Shown: positions 26,857 through 35,836 of the stretch, in pieces
Numbering within the stretch: the first letter of the stretch is position 1
Layout of the letters: every line of letters starts with the position of its first letter
DNA from: Nitrospirota bacterium
GTDB taxonomy: Bacteria; Nitrospirota; Thermodesulfovibrionia; Thermodesulfovibrionales; Magnetobacteriaceae
Assembly: GCA_015233015.1 (NCBI GenBank)
Contig: JADFYO010000020.1
Coordinates: 1-55,306 of the forward strand
Length of the DNA stretch: 55,306 nucleotides
Direction: 5' to 3'
Translations under genes and position numbers: made by a program
Notes under the pieces: model-generated
The model's database searches: none
What the model saw: the letters and a program-made list of their open reading frames with translations, nothing else
What the model was told of the DNA's origin: nothing

Positions 26857-28791
26857 CTATACCGTGCAAGGTAATGTAACTGTAAATGTCGTCATACCAG
26901 CTTCGCTTTCGCATATAATTGTGCCTTTGAGAGTTTGGGTAACGATGTTAAATGTAATATACAGACCGAGACCTGACCCACCCTGCCCGCGCTTTGTCGT
27001 AAAAAATGGATCAAATATCTTTTTTATATTCGCCTCGTGGATGCCCTTGCCGTCGTCTCTGTACCGAAGGACGATTTCATCGTCCTGCGGGACGGCCTCT
27101 ATCAGAATTTGTCCTGCCGAGCCTTCGTCATAGGCGTGAAGCATGGAGTTCATCAGCAGGTTTGTGATAATTTGGGCAAACGCCCCCGGATAGCTGTTAA
27201 GCTCGAGGGCGTCGTCACAGTTTATCGTGATGACATGGGGTGTCCTCCTTAGCTGCGGCCTCAGGCTCATCACTATATCGTTTAAATATGACTTCAGATT
27301 AAATTTCCTCTTTTCCCAGCTCGTCTGGTCTGCCGAGACCATTTTAAAACTCCTTATCAAATCCCCCGCGCGAAACAGGTTCTTGACGATGAGGTCTGAG
27401 TCCTCGGCGGCGACGAATATATACTTTTCAAGGTCTGTCCTGGTTATCTGTTTATCATAGAACATAGCGGCGATTTTCTTTGTAGCAAGCTCAAGATGAG
27501 ACGCACTGGTTACGGCAATCCCTATGGGGGTATTTATCTCATGGGCCACACCGGCTACAAGCTGCCCCAGCGAGGCCATCTTTTCTGAATGTATCAACAT
27601 CTCCTGGCTTTGCTTGAGCTCGTCGTTAGCGTCTATCGCCTGTTTGCAGGCTATGACCAGCTCATCTGTCCGCTCCTTTACTATCTCCTCAAGCTGGTCG
27701 TGGTGTTTTTTTAACTCGTCCTCCGTTCTTTTTCGCTCTACGATACCAGCAAGCGTGTTGGCTATGGACACAAGAAATTCCTCCTCTTCCTGAGTCCTCT
27801 TGTGCCCCCTCCTGATATAGAGGTTGATTACGCCCAACACCCTTCCTTTTGATTTTATAGGAATGCAATAATGCCCGTGGTCGGGCATCCCGTCGTATCG
27901 TACCACATGGTCGCCGTCTATCGTTGACTTGAATATGATTTCCCCTGTCAGGGCGCATTGCCCGCAGAGACATTTCCCCAGGGGCAGCACCGAGCAGACG
28001 TTGTGCAGGTTTAAGGGAAAACCCCTGTGAACCTTCATAACAAGGATATCTGTCCTGCCTTCTATAAGGAATATGCTGCCCGTGTATTTGTTTGAGAGCC
28101 ATGACACGGTGCTTATAATGTCGAGGGTCTTTTGCAGGTGTTCTGTAAGAGATATAGGCTCAAGCGAAAGGTGCAGGATTTTATTTATCACATCCTGTAT
28201 CAGGTAATTGTGCGTCAGGTTTTCGTTTGCCTCTTTACGCAGCACTATGCCGGCTATTGTGTTTGCGGCAATTCTCAGGAACATTTCTCTTATGCGTGAG
28301 TTGGGCATGACCGCCGCCGCAGGAACCTCCCGCCCGCTGCCCGTATCCTCCCCTACATAGAGGTCAATAAGGCCAAGCAGCCTGTCATTAGATTTAATCG
28401 GGACATAATAGTGGCCGCCCGGCTGCGACTTACCTCCAGAACCGGCCGTAGGCATAAACATAAATATTATATCTGTCGTGCTGACTGAACTTTCACCAAG
28501 GCATTCGGGTGAAATCGGCTGGCAGGCATCCAGCTCTTCCGTAGTATAATTATAATAAGAGCTGTGCTCCAGCATAGTCGTTTTTCTGTCATAAAGATAT
28601 ATACATCCCTTTGCGGAGGGTAAAATCCACGGCGCCGACATCAGGAGCTTCAAAATTTGGGTTAACTGCTCCTGCGTGGAAATCTGCGAGAGCGAGACCT
28701 TCAGCATTGAGTTGATAATGCTCTCGATATGCAGATGGGCATTCTGCATCCCTGCGTCTTTGACCGTTAACTCTTCATTACTATCGTTCAC
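26857..28791 (-). CDS. Soluble GAF-domain sensor histidine kinase
   Basis: The 644-residue protein starts at GTG 28791. It has two GAF domains (about residues 20-195 and 205-365). Both share the pattern of a Cys-rich strand (PISPECLGESS; LPLGKCLCGQCALTGE) followed by a HYYVPIK/HYCIPIKSKGR strand; the second has C-x-C-x2-C, which could bind a metal or sense redox state or small molecules. A coiled coil (DELKKHHDQLEEIVKERTDE) leads to the H-box GQLVAGVAHEINTPIGIAV and a HATPase with NLLMNSMLHAYDE, DDGKGIHEANIKKIFDPFF and GSGLGLYITFNIV. There is no membrane segment. The hybrid receiver-kinase gene follows at a 26-base gap. Confidence 0.92.
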   Translation of the reverse strand: MNDSNEELTVKDAGMQNAHLHIESIINSMLKVSLSQISTQEQLTQILKLLMSAPWILPSAKGCIYLYDRKTTMLEHSSYYNYTTEELDACQPISPECLGESSVSTTDIIFMFMPTAGSGGKSQPGGHYYVPIKSNDRLLGLIDLYVGEDTGSGREVPAAAVMPNSRIREMFLRIAANTIAGIVLRKEANENLTHNYLIQDVINKILHLSLEPISLTEHLQKTLDIISTVSWLSNKYTGSIFLIEGRTDILVMKVHRGFPLNLHNVCSVLPLGKCLCGQCALTGEIIFKSTIDGDHVVRYDGMPDHGHYCIPIKSKGRVLGVINLYIRRGHKRTQEEEEFLVSIANTLAGIVERKRTEDELKKHHDQLEEIVKERTDELVIACKQAIDANDELKQSQEMLIHSEKMASLGQLVAGVAHEINTPIGIAVTSASHLELATKKIAAMFYDKQITRTDLEKYIFVAAEDSDLIVKNLFRAGDLIRSFKMVSADQTSWEKRKFNLKSYLNDIVMSLRPQLRRTPHVITINCDDALELNSYPGAFAQIITNLLMNSMLHAYDEGSAGQILIEAVPQDDEIVLRYRDDGKGIHEANIKKIFDPFFTTKRGQGGSGLGLYITFNIVTQTLKGTIICESEAGMTTFTVTLPCTV

Positions 28792-29149
28792 GCGCTATTT
28801 TACAACAACTCATGCCATTATTACAAAGCAGATTGCATCAGACAAACGCATTAGAGCGGTAAAAAGCCACTAAACAATAGAAATGGAGCTTCTGTATCGT
28901 TTTCGTTTTGTACCCGAGGCAACGTATCTCATTCCTATTGTTTTTTCGTGAGGCAATTCGCCCTACCCGCCTCACCCCATACTATATCGCCTATCTCCGG
29001 CCTATGAAGGGCGCCTATAGCTTCGCCTTCTCTTGTTTTCAGAAGATGGTCAATGGCCTCGCATGGTTTTCTCTTAAACTACGTGTATATCGGTCAAAAT
29101 CTCCTTCCTTCACTTTTCCCTTATAATCTCGTAATTAGTAACCCCGTAA
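28792..29149. other. Intergenic stretch between kinase and polysaccharide genes
   Basis: This 358-base region contains the promoter side of the GAF kinase gene and the 3' end of the polysaccharide operon. The only coding signal is the nuclease-like fragment described separately at 28935-29078. A plus-strand open frame at 28908-29126 is its antisense shadow. No clear terminator hairpin is seen after the last polysaccharide gene. Confidence 0.55.
28935..29078 (-). pseudogene. Fragment of a phage-type BECR (barnase/EndoU/RelE-fold) nuclease
   Basis: The minus strand reads 47 codons between two stops without a plausible start: PCEAIDHLLKTREGEAIGAL then HRPEIGDIVWGEAG. This matches the conserved centre of the PBECR nuclease domain of phage MuF-type proteins, in which a strand with an IGDI(D)xVWG motif follows a helix. 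The domain's C-terminal catalytic half, which usually continues after VWG with a GLAHI segment, is missing; the frame ends at LTKKQ. The fragment is a decayed remnant and indicates past phage or toxin DNA at this junction. The family assignment rests on motif memory only. Confidence 0.5.
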
Positions 29150-30100
29150 TTATCTTAGAAAATGCTCTACCGTGGCAGCAATTCCTTTTTTGAGGTCGTA
29201 CTCAGGGTGCCAGTTTAGTAACTTTGCCGCCTTTGAGTTATCCAGACAGCTTCGTCTGATGTCTCCGGCGCGGGCTGGGCCTTTGTGTGGATTGTCAAAT
29301 TTAGCGTCTTTGGCGATTCCCCTTTCTCTTAGTGATTCGAGAATTGTTCTGTAGAGCTGGACTGTACTGGTTTCAACGCAGGTACTTATGTTAATAATCT
29401 GTTGCTCGCCGGCCATTAGGGCATGCGTGTTTGCCCTGACTACATCTTTCACGCAGCAATAATCGCGCGTCATACCATCGGGCTTATCATCAAAATGGTA
29501 TATCGTAGGAAGGCCCTCCGATATTAGTTTTTCCATAAAAATCGCTACTACCCCTGCCTCGGCGTGAGGTACCTGGCGCGGGCCATAGACATTTGCATAT
29601 CGCAGCACCGTATATTGCAGGCCATAGTGCGCGGCATAGAAATGAAGATATGATTCGGTCGTCTGTTTCGTTATCGCGTAAGGCGACAGCGGATTTCCCG
29701 GATATGTCTCTGTGGTAGGAATAACGCTTGCCTCGCCGTATATTGCGCCGCCTGTCGAGGAGAATATAATCTTTTTTGTGCCATATTTAACGGCACACTG
29801 AAGTATATTAACCGCCCCAAGCACATTGACCTCAGCGTCGAAATGCGGGTTAGCTACTGATGCCGGTACTGACATCTGGGCGGCGTGATGGTCAACCACA
29901 TCTGGTCTTTCTATCTCAAAAACCTTTTTCAGCTCCTCTGCCCGCACATCCATGATGTATAGTTTGGCCTTTTTATTTATATTTTCCAGCTTGCCTGTAA
30001 AGAAATTATCCACAATTACTACATCATGTCCGGCGCTGACAAATCCATCCACCACGTTTGAACCTATAAAGCCTGCCCCGCCTGTGACTATTATCTTCAT
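29150..30100 (-). CDS. galE: NAD-dependent epimerase, UDP-glucose 4-epimerase type
   Basis: An extended short-chain dehydrogenase of 316 residues. It has the Rossmann GGAGFIGSNVV loop at residues 7-17, the acidic VDNF that selects NAD, the SSTGGAIYGE segment and the catalytic YAITK (Tyr/Lys pair). YANVYGPRQ follows, then the substrate-binding DGMTRDYCCVKDV. This fits a UDP-glucose/UDP-galactose or UDP-GlcNAc 4-epimerase; the exact sugar cannot be settled by sequence. Because UDP-galactopyranose mutase is encoded immediately upstream with a four-base overlap, supplying UDP-galactose to it is the most natural role. It is the last gene of the rfbA-rfbB-rfbD-glf-galE unit. Confidence 0.85.
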   Translation of the reverse strand: MKIIVTGGAGFIGSNVVDGFVSAGHDVVIVDNFFTGKLENINKKAKLYIMDVRAEELKKVFEIERPDVVDHHAAQMSVPASVANPHFDAEVNVLGAVNILQCAVKYGTKKIIFSSTGGAIYGEASVIPTTETYPGNPLSPYAITKQTTESYLHFYAAHYGLQYTVLRYANVYGPRQVPHAEAGVVAIFMEKLISEGLPTIYHFDDKPDGMTRDYCCVKDVVRANTHALMAGEQQIINISTCVETSTVQLYRTILESLRERGIAKDAKFDNPHKGPARAGDIRRSCLDNSKAAKLLNWHPEYDLKKGIAATVEHFLR

Positions 30101-31209
30101 CTGTCCCCCTTTTCAGCGGCGATAGAGTTAAACAACTCCAGAGATCTCTTTACCGCCTGGTCCATGTTGTAGTATTTATATTCCGCAAGGCGGCCAGCGA
30201 AATAAACGGTTTTAAGCTTATCCGCCTCTTTTTTGTATTTCTCGTATATCGCAGCGGCACTCTCCATTGGAACCGGATAGTAGGGTTCCCCTGAGGCCTC
30301 AGGATATTCGCGAACTATTGTTGTGCGAGAATGCCTTTGCTTAGTAAAATGCTTGCTTTCGGTTATCTTCGTGAACTGGTAATCGTTTGGATAGTTGACG
30401 ACGGCCGCTTCCTGATAGTATTCAATGTCCAGTGTCTCAAACTCAAAACGCTGGCTCCGGTATGGGAGTTCACCGTGCATGTTATCAAAAAAATAGTCTA
30501 TCGGGCCGGTATATATCAGATAGTCAAACTTCACGTCGTCTATTATTGTTTTGTAATCGGTGTTGAGCGCTATGGTTATGTTCTTATGGGAAAGCATCCT
30601 GTCAAAGAGCTTATGAAATCCATCCACCGGAAGCCCTTCAAACTTATCGCCAAAATACCTGTCATCGGTGTTGAACCTCAGAGGGATTCTCCTGGTTACT
30701 TCAGGGGAGAGCGCCTCAGGATAGACCCCCCATTGTTTGAACGTGTAGTTTTTGAAAAATTTTTCGTAGAAAAACTCCCCAACCTGCGACAGGACAACAT
30801 CCCTCGAATTTTTAATCTCAGCGATGTTCAGGCGCACCGATGCCAGATAGTCCCTGAGGCCCTGCTCGTCAAAGTTTTTATTAAGAAGCGTATTTACCGT
30901 GGTTAGATTAATCGGGATGGGGAGTTTCAGGCCATCCACATACGCCAGCACCCTGTGGACATAACCGTTCCATTTGGCAAACTTATTTACATACTGCCAG
31001 ACATCTTCATGGTTCGTATGAAATATATGCGCCCCGTACTTATGAATGAGAATACCGGCGTCGTCATAGCAATCATAGGAATTGCCTCCGATGTGAGGGC
31101 GCTTCTCAACAAGGAGGACCTTCTTGTTCAGCTCACTGGCAAGTCGCTCACTTATTACTGCCCCTGCAAAACCTGCCCCAACTACCATATAGTCATAATG
31201 AGCTGACAT
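30097..31209 (-). CDS. glf: UDP-galactopyranose mutase
   Basis: A flavoenzyme that converts UDP-galactopyranose to UDP-galactofuranose for surface glycans. The 370-residue protein has the FAD-binding GAGFAGAVISERLA motif at the N-terminus, EKRPHIGGNSYD, and the family signature KYGAHIFHTNHEDVWQYV. YTFKQWGVYPEAL and RIPLRFNTDDRYF follow in the substrate lid region, then VYFAGRLAEYKYYNMDQAV near the C-terminus, which carries active-site residues. Length and motifs are complete, so it should be active. It overlaps galE by four bases and lies six bases after rfbD, in one operon. Galactofuranose is therefore probably part of the O-antigen or exopolysaccharide. Confidence 0.96.
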   Translation of the reverse strand: MSAHYDYMVVGAGFAGAVISERLASELNKKVLLVEKRPHIGGNSYDCYDDAGILIHKYGAHIFHTNHEDVWQYVNKFAKWNGYVHRVLAYVDGLKLPIPINLTTVNTLLNKNFDEQGLRDYLASVRLNIAEIKNSRDVVLSQVGEFFYEKFFKNYTFKQWGVYPEALSPEVTRRIPLRFNTDDRYFGDKFEGLPVDGFHKLFDRMLSHKNITIALNTDYKTIIDDVKFDYLIYTGPIDYFFDNMHGELPYRSQRFEFETLDIEYYQEAAVVNYPNDYQFTKITESKHFTKQRHSRTTIVREYPEASGEPYYPVPMESAAAIYEKYKKEADKLKTVYFAGRLAEYKYYNMDQAVKRSLELFNSIAAEKGDR

Positions 31210-31215
31210 TATGAC

Positions 31216-32073
31216 CTATAATATACCTTTATCAGAAGACTTTAAGTATTCGGCCAGGGCCTCGTCCCATGGGCGCGGCTTAAACGGCGTCGAATATTTC
31301 GTCACAGACAGGTCAAGGACAGAATATGCCGGCCTCTTCGCCGGGCGCGGGAACTCATCCGTCGTAACCGGGATAACATTGTTGGTCTTGCCGCTTAGTC
31401 TCAGGATTTCAACCGTGAAATCATACCAGCTGAGTGTGCCGTCTGTGGCGTCGGTAACATGGTAAATCCCGTACTTGCCGCTTTCCACAATGGCCTTGAT
31501 GCCGTGTGAGATGCTTACCGTCCATGTTGGAGAGCCTATCTGGTCGTTAACTACCCTGAGTGTGTCCATCCTGCCGCTTAAATCAAGGATTGTCTTTACA
31601 AAGTTCTTGCCAAAGCGGCCATATAGCCAACTGGTTCGCACAATGTAGAATTTCCTTAATAACCATTGGACATATTTCTCGCCGGCGAGCTTGCTGTACC
31701 CGTAGAAATTGACAGGGTCGGGGTTGTCAAACGGCGTATATGGGACGGTGCTATTGCCGTCGAAGACATAATCGGTGCTCACGTGGCACAGGGGTATGTC
31801 GCGCTCGGCACATATCATGGCAAGGTGCTGGGTGCCAGTGGCGTTAACAAGCATTGCAATGTCGCGGTCTTTTTCTGCAGCGTCAACGTTTGTGTATGCC
31901 GCGCAGTTAATGATTATATCCGGGGAGTGTTTATCGACAACGCTGGCAACGGAGTCAACAGAGGTTATATCCATATCGTCAATCGTCGCCCCGACACACG
32001 TGTGCCCCTGAGATAGTACCGGTATTATGTCAGTCGATAACATCCCGCCGGCTCCTGCTACAAATATTTTCAT
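31216..32073 (-). CDS. rfbD: dTDP-4-dehydrorhamnose reductase
   Basis: Last step of dTDP-L-rhamnose synthesis (RmlD). The 285-residue protein has the NAD(P)-binding GAGGMLSTDI motif (GxxGxxG form), VINCAAYTNVDAAEKD, the STDYVFDG strand, the catalytic YGYSKLAGEKYV, and RTSWLYGRFGKNFV. All are RmlD hallmarks. It overlaps rfbB by four bases. RmlC, the 3,5-epimerase that must precede this step, is not encoded in the window. Confidence 0.95.
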   Translation of the reverse strand: MKIFVAGAGGMLSTDIIPVLSQGHTCVGATIDDMDITSVDSVASVVDKHSPDIIINCAAYTNVDAAEKDRDIAMLVNATGTQHLAMICAERDIPLCHVSTDYVFDGNSTVPYTPFDNPDPVNFYGYSKLAGEKYVQWLLRKFYIVRTSWLYGRFGKNFVKTILDLSGRMDTLRVVNDQIGSPTWTVSISHGIKAIVESGKYGIYHVTDATDGTLSWYDFTVEILRLSGKTNNVIPVTTDEFPRPAKRPAYSVLDLSVTKYSTPFKPRPWDEALAEYLKSSDKGIL

Positions 32074-33086
32074 TTCCAGAATCCCTCGCTTTCAGCGGCA
32101 AGCCGTTTTTTCAGTGACTGCCACCACCATTCGTTATCAATATACCACTTTATCGTATTGGCAAGCCCGTCCTCTATTCTTTTTTCGGGCCTCCAGCCAA
32201 GCTCAGTCGTGATCTTCGCGTTATCGAGGGCATACCTAAAGTCGTGCCCAGGACGGTCTTTTACATACTTAAATGCGGCCTCACCTGTGAGTTTAGCTGC
32301 CCCTGATTTGCTCATTATATCTAAGACCATATGTAATATTTCAAGATTCCTTCGTTCGCTGTCGCCCCCGATGTTATAGGCCTGCCCTTCCCTGCCCTTG
32401 TGAAAAACTACATCTATGGCCTTACAGTTGTCCCCGACATAGAGCCAGTCCCTGACGTTAGTTCCCTGTCCATATACCGGTACGGGCTTACCGGTAAGCA
32501 GATTGGTTATCATCAGGGGGATAAATTTCTCAGGGAACTGGTAAGGACCATAGTTATTCGACGGCCTTACGGTGATAACAGGAAAACCGTATGTTTTAAA
32601 AAATGCCTTTATCAGCAAATCCCCGGCGGCCTTCGAGGCGGCATATGGGGAGTTCGGGTCAAACGGTGTGGTCTCGGTAAATTTACCGTCGCCTGTCTCG
32701 AGGCTTCCATATACCTCGTCAGTGGAGACATGGACAAACCTCCCGATTTTAGCCTTCAGAGCGGCATCGAGGAGTACTTGCAGACCTATGACATTAGTTT
32801 CGAGAAAAGGACGGGAATTTTCTATCGAGCGGTCAACATGGCTCTCGGCGGCAAAGTTAATAACGCCGTCAACCACTTTTAGAAGCCTGACTACCGCTTC
32901 CTCATCCCCAATTGAGCCTTGTACGAAATGGTACCGCTCTGAGTCAATTCCCTTCAGGTTATCTGAATTACCGGCATACGTCATGCAGTCCAGATTATAC
33001 AGCTCATAATCCGGGTACTTATTAAGCATATATCTGACAAAATTAGAGCCTATAAAACCACAACAGCCTGTGACGAGAATCTTCAC
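32070..33086 (-). CDS. rfbB: dTDP-glucose 4,6-dehydratase
   Basis: The second enzyme of dTDP-rhamnose synthesis (RmlB), an NAD-dependent dehydratase of 338 residues. Motifs: GCCGFIGSNFVRYML at the N-terminus, VINFAAESHVDRSIEN, HVSTDEVYGSLE (the T-D-E active-site triad), SPYAASKAAGDLLI (Tyr/Lys), TVRPSNNYGPYQFPEK, GTNVRDWLYVGDNCKAI and RPGHDFRYALD. The family's usual length is 340-360, so it is complete. The gap to the upstream thymidylyltransferase gene is about 40 bases. Confidence 0.97.
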   Translation of the reverse strand: MKILVTGCCGFIGSNFVRYMLNKYPDYELYNLDCMTYAGNSDNLKGIDSERYHFVQGSIGDEEAVVRLLKVVDGVINFAAESHVDRSIENSRPFLETNVIGLQVLLDAALKAKIGRFVHVSTDEVYGSLETGDGKFTETTPFDPNSPYAASKAAGDLLIKAFFKTYGFPVITVRPSNNYGPYQFPEKFIPLMITNLLTGKPVPVYGQGTNVRDWLYVGDNCKAIDVVFHKGREGQAYNIGGDSERRNLEILHMVLDIMSKSGAAKLTGEAAFKYVKDRPGHDFRYALDNAKITTELGWRPEKRIEDGLANTIKWYIDNEWWWQSLKKRLAAESEGFWK

Positions 33087-33125
33087 CGCAGTCTCCTATA
33101 AGTAATATAATGTCTCGTTAACACT

Positions 33126-34193
33126 TCATACTTCGACAATAGAATCGTCGCTTATCATCAGCCTCAGGGCCGTGTGTTGATGTGCGTTTTTTACTACTTC
33201 CGCCCCTCTGCCGATAAGGCTGTCCTCGAGGCGTTCAATACCCTCAATTCGGGCATTGTCCAATATCACGGAGTGCTCGATAGCGGAGTGTTTTATCGTA
33301 ACGTTATTGCCTATGCTCGTGAAAGAACCTATAAAGGTATTTTCAATAATCGAGTTCTTTCCTATTTTAACAGGACCGCGAATATTGCTGTTTGTTACTA
33401 TCGAACCTGGCTCTATTGTAACCCTGCCCATTATGCGGCTGTCTATTATTTTCCCTTTGATGTCATTCTTAATATACTCATCGAGGACGATGCTGTTCGC
33501 CTGAAGGAGGTCGTCTTTTTTACCTGTGTCAAGCCACCAGCCGTCGAGTATTTCGCTGTCCACGGCATAGCCCATGTTGATTAATTCCTGAATGGCGTCA
33601 GTTATCTCAAGTTCGCCGCGTTTGGAGGGTTTTATGCGGGCAATGGCGTCGAAAATTCTTTTTGTAAATATATAGACCCCGACAAGAGCAAGATTAGACG
33701 GCGGGTCCTGGGGCTTTTCCATAAGCTCGATGACCTTGCCATCCGAGTCCAGGCGCGCAACACCAAAACGCCGCGGGTCTTCTACCTCTTTGAGGAAAAT
33801 CATAGCATCGGACTTATTCTTCTTAAACCTCTCGATAGCGGTTCGAACCCCCGAACTCAGAAGATTGTCGCCCAGGTACATAACAAAATTGTCATCCCGC
33901 AGGAACGACCTCGCTGCGAGGACAGCGTGGGCAAGTCCAAGTGGTTTTTTCTGTACAATGTAGCGTGTCTTTATGTTCCACGGCACGCCATCCCTCAAAT
34001 AGTCTTTCACGTCCTGGCCGGTCTCAGGGGAGATAATTATGCCGGCCTTTTTTATCTTTGCCTCGCATATATGGTCAAAGACGTAGCCCAGTATAGGTTT
34101 TCCGGCTACCGGCACCAGCTGTTTTGCTATTGTATGAGTGAGAGGCCTCAATCTCGTTCCCTGTCCACCGCTTAGTATCAGTGCCTTTTTCAT
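33126..34193 (-). CDS. rfbA: Glucose-1-phosphate thymidylyltransferase, long form
   Basis: Makes dTDP-glucose from dTTP and glucose-1-phosphate. The 355-residue protein begins with the nucleotidyltransferase signature KALILSGGQGTRLRPLTHT, followed by KQLVPVAGKPILGYV. FVMYLGDNLLS holds the metal-binding Asp, and EKPQDPPSNLALVGVYIF and DGWWLDTGKKDDLLQAN follow. The last ~110 residues are left-handed beta-helix hexapeptide repeats (IKGKIIDSRIMGRVTIEPGS, then GKNSIIENTFIG), which mark the long form common in actinobacteria and archaea rather than the ~290-residue RmlA of enterobacteria. It is the first gene of the minus-strand polysaccharide operon and divergent from the initiating sugar transferase gene. 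Confidence 0.93.
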   Translation of the reverse strand: MKKALILSGGQGTRLRPLTHTIAKQLVPVAGKPILGYVFDHICEAKIKKAGIIISPETGQDVKDYLRDGVPWNIKTRYIVQKKPLGLAHAVLAARSFLRDDNFVMYLGDNLLSSGVRTAIERFKKNKSDAMIFLKEVEDPRRFGVARLDSDGKVIELMEKPQDPPSNLALVGVYIFTKRIFDAIARIKPSKRGELEITDAIQELINMGYAVDSEILDGWWLDTGKKDDLLQANSIVLDEYIKNDIKGKIIDSRIMGRVTIEPGSIVTNSNIRGPVKIGKNSIIENTFIGSFTSIGNNVTIKHSAIEHSVILDNARIEGIERLEDSLIGRGAEVVKNAHQHTALRLMISDDSIVEV

Positions 34194-34413
34194 TCAGTCC
34201 CTAACCTTTTTCATTTATTTTGTCTCTGGCATCTGTTTCTATTTCCTCACGACCCGGTCACGCCCCGGTCACAGCCACGCCCCGGCATGTTTATAAAAAA
34301 AACTTTGAACTTTATCGACGAAATGTATTATAACAGATATACTGTGTTTTTTTACAACCAGGTGGGTCATAGAAAAAGTGCCATAATGGAACCGTAATGG
34401 AAAAGATTTGGCT
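34194..34413. promoter_or_regulatory. Divergent promoter region of polysaccharide genes
   Basis: This 220-base segment separates rfbA (minus) from the sugar transferase (plus) and must contain both promoters. Direct repeats CCCGGTCAC and ACGCCCCGG cluster at about 34252-34285. AT-rich TATAACAGATATACTGTG follows at 34329-34346 and could include a promoter element. No specific operator is identified. Confidence 0.4.
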
Positions 34414-35835
34414 ATGATAAAGTTTATACAGTTTTGTTCTCTTATTACCATAGATATAGCCGCGTACTATGTCTCGCTGTATGGCGCATGGTACGTCAGA
34501 GAGATGGCAATACCCTTATTCTATACGCCGTTGACGCCGAACTATACCTTTGGGTATTACGCCGGCCTGTTGTGGATGCCTGCGATTTTCATCTTCTTCA
34601 TTGCGTATAAAAATATATACACGGGCAGAACTCCGATATGGGATGAGACAAAAAAACTTATCCACGCCAACACTTTATCTTTCATGGTACTCATGGCTGT
34701 TGTAACGCTTGGGAAGGCTCAGGGGCTGGTCTCACGCGTCGTAATTTCATCGTTGTGGCTTTGGACCATTTTTATATTCCCCGTTTTTCATCTCTATGGA
34801 AAGAAACTACTCTTTTTATTGGGTATTACAAAAGAAAAAGTCCTTGTGCTCGGAGCCGGCAAGACTGGCAAGATAATCTCCCAATGGCTTGAGAGAGAAA
34901 GACATATCGGCTATGAGGTCATAGGATATCTGGACGATGAAGCCGATAGAATCGGGACATATATCGATGGGAAAAAGGTTTTTGGCCAGGTCAGACATTA
35001 TCCCAAGTTTATTAAAGATCTCCAAATCAACACAATTATCATAGCAATGCCGTCCCTTGGCCCCGAAAAGATATCCTCCCTCGCCTTTGAGATACAGCAA
35101 CAGGTGAAAAACACGATGATTGTCCCCAATCTCTATGGGATAGCTCTCTTAAACACCGAACTGCTGCATTTGTTTTACGAGGAGATTTTCCTGCTAAAGG
35201 TCAAGAATAACCTGAAATCCCTGTACAACAGGACAATTAAAAGGGCCTTCGACCTTACGTTGGCCATCGTGCTATTACCATTTTTGCTGATAGTTATGGC
35301 CATCATAGGGATAATAACGAAACTCTCTTCACCCGGTCCGGTGATTTATAAACAGGAAAGAATTGGAATAGGCGGGCGGCCTTTTAACTGCTACAAGTTC
35401 AGGACAATGGTTGAGGACTCCGAGAGGATATTAAACGAACTCCTGCAAAGCAACAGAGACATGAAAGATGAGTGGGAGAGATACTGGAAGCTGAGCAAAG
35501 ACCCGCGCATCACTAAAATAGGGATGTTCCTGAGAAAGACATCCCTTGACGAGCTTCCTCAGATAATCAATGTGCTTAAGGGTGAGATGAGCCTCATTGG
35601 ACCGCGGCCATATCTTCAGAGAGAGATGTTCGCAATTGAGAACAACATCGGAGACATCACGAAAGTGCCACCGGGCATAACCGGCCTCTGGCAGGTCTCA
35701 GGCAGGAGCACGACGACATATGAGAACAGAATAAGACTTGACATCTGGTATATGATGAACTGGTCATTAGGACTTGACCTGTTTATCTTATTGAGAACCA
35801 TTAAGGTAGTATTATTCATGAAGGGGGTACGTTAA
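34414..35835 (+). CDS. Polyprenyl-phosphate sugar-1-phosphate transferase (WbaP/WcaJ type)
   Basis: An inner-membrane enzyme that starts glycan assembly by moving a hexose-1-phosphate (usually galactose or glucose) to undecaprenyl phosphate. The 473-residue protein has four membrane helices in the first 140 residues, a Rossmann-like CoA-binding domain (VLVLGAGKTGKIISQWLER), a fifth helix (FDLTLAIVLLPFLLIVMAI) and the C-terminal catalytic domain: GPVIYKQERIGIGGRPFNCYKFRTM, KDPRITKIGMFLRKTSLDELPQ (shown here as two abutting motifs KDPRITKIG and LRKTSLDELPQ), MSLIGPRPY, and PPGITGLWQVSGRS. I chose the ATG at 34414; a TTG at 34408 in frame would add two residues. lolA follows after one base, in the same operon. 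Confidence 0.94.
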   Translation: MIKFIQFCSLITIDIAAYYVSLYGAWYVREMAIPLFYTPLTPNYTFGYYAGLLWMPAIFIFFIAYKNIYTGRTPIWDETKKLIHANTLSFMVLMAVVTLGKAQGLVSRVVISSLWLWTIFIFPVFHLYGKKLLFLLGITKEKVLVLGAGKTGKIISQWLERERHIGYEVIGYLDDEADRIGTYIDGKKVFGQVRHYPKFIKDLQINTIIIAMPSLGPEKISSLAFEIQQQVKNTMIVPNLYGIALLNTELLHLFYEEIFLLKVKNNLKSLYNRTIKRAFDLTLAIVLLPFLLIVMAIIGIITKLSSPGPVIYKQERIGIGGRPFNCYKFRTMVEDSERILNELLQSNRDMKDEWERYWKLSKDPRITKIGMFLRKTSLDELPQIINVLKGEMSLIGPRPYLQREMFAIENNIGDITKVPPGITGLWQVSGRSTTTYENRIRLDIWYMMNWSLGLDLFILLRTIKVVLFMKGVR

Positions 35836-35836
35836 A

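Noticed and set aside
28908-29126. Plus-strand open frame of 72 codons
   Set aside because: It is antisense to the nuclease-like fragment on the minus strand, which has recognisable motifs.
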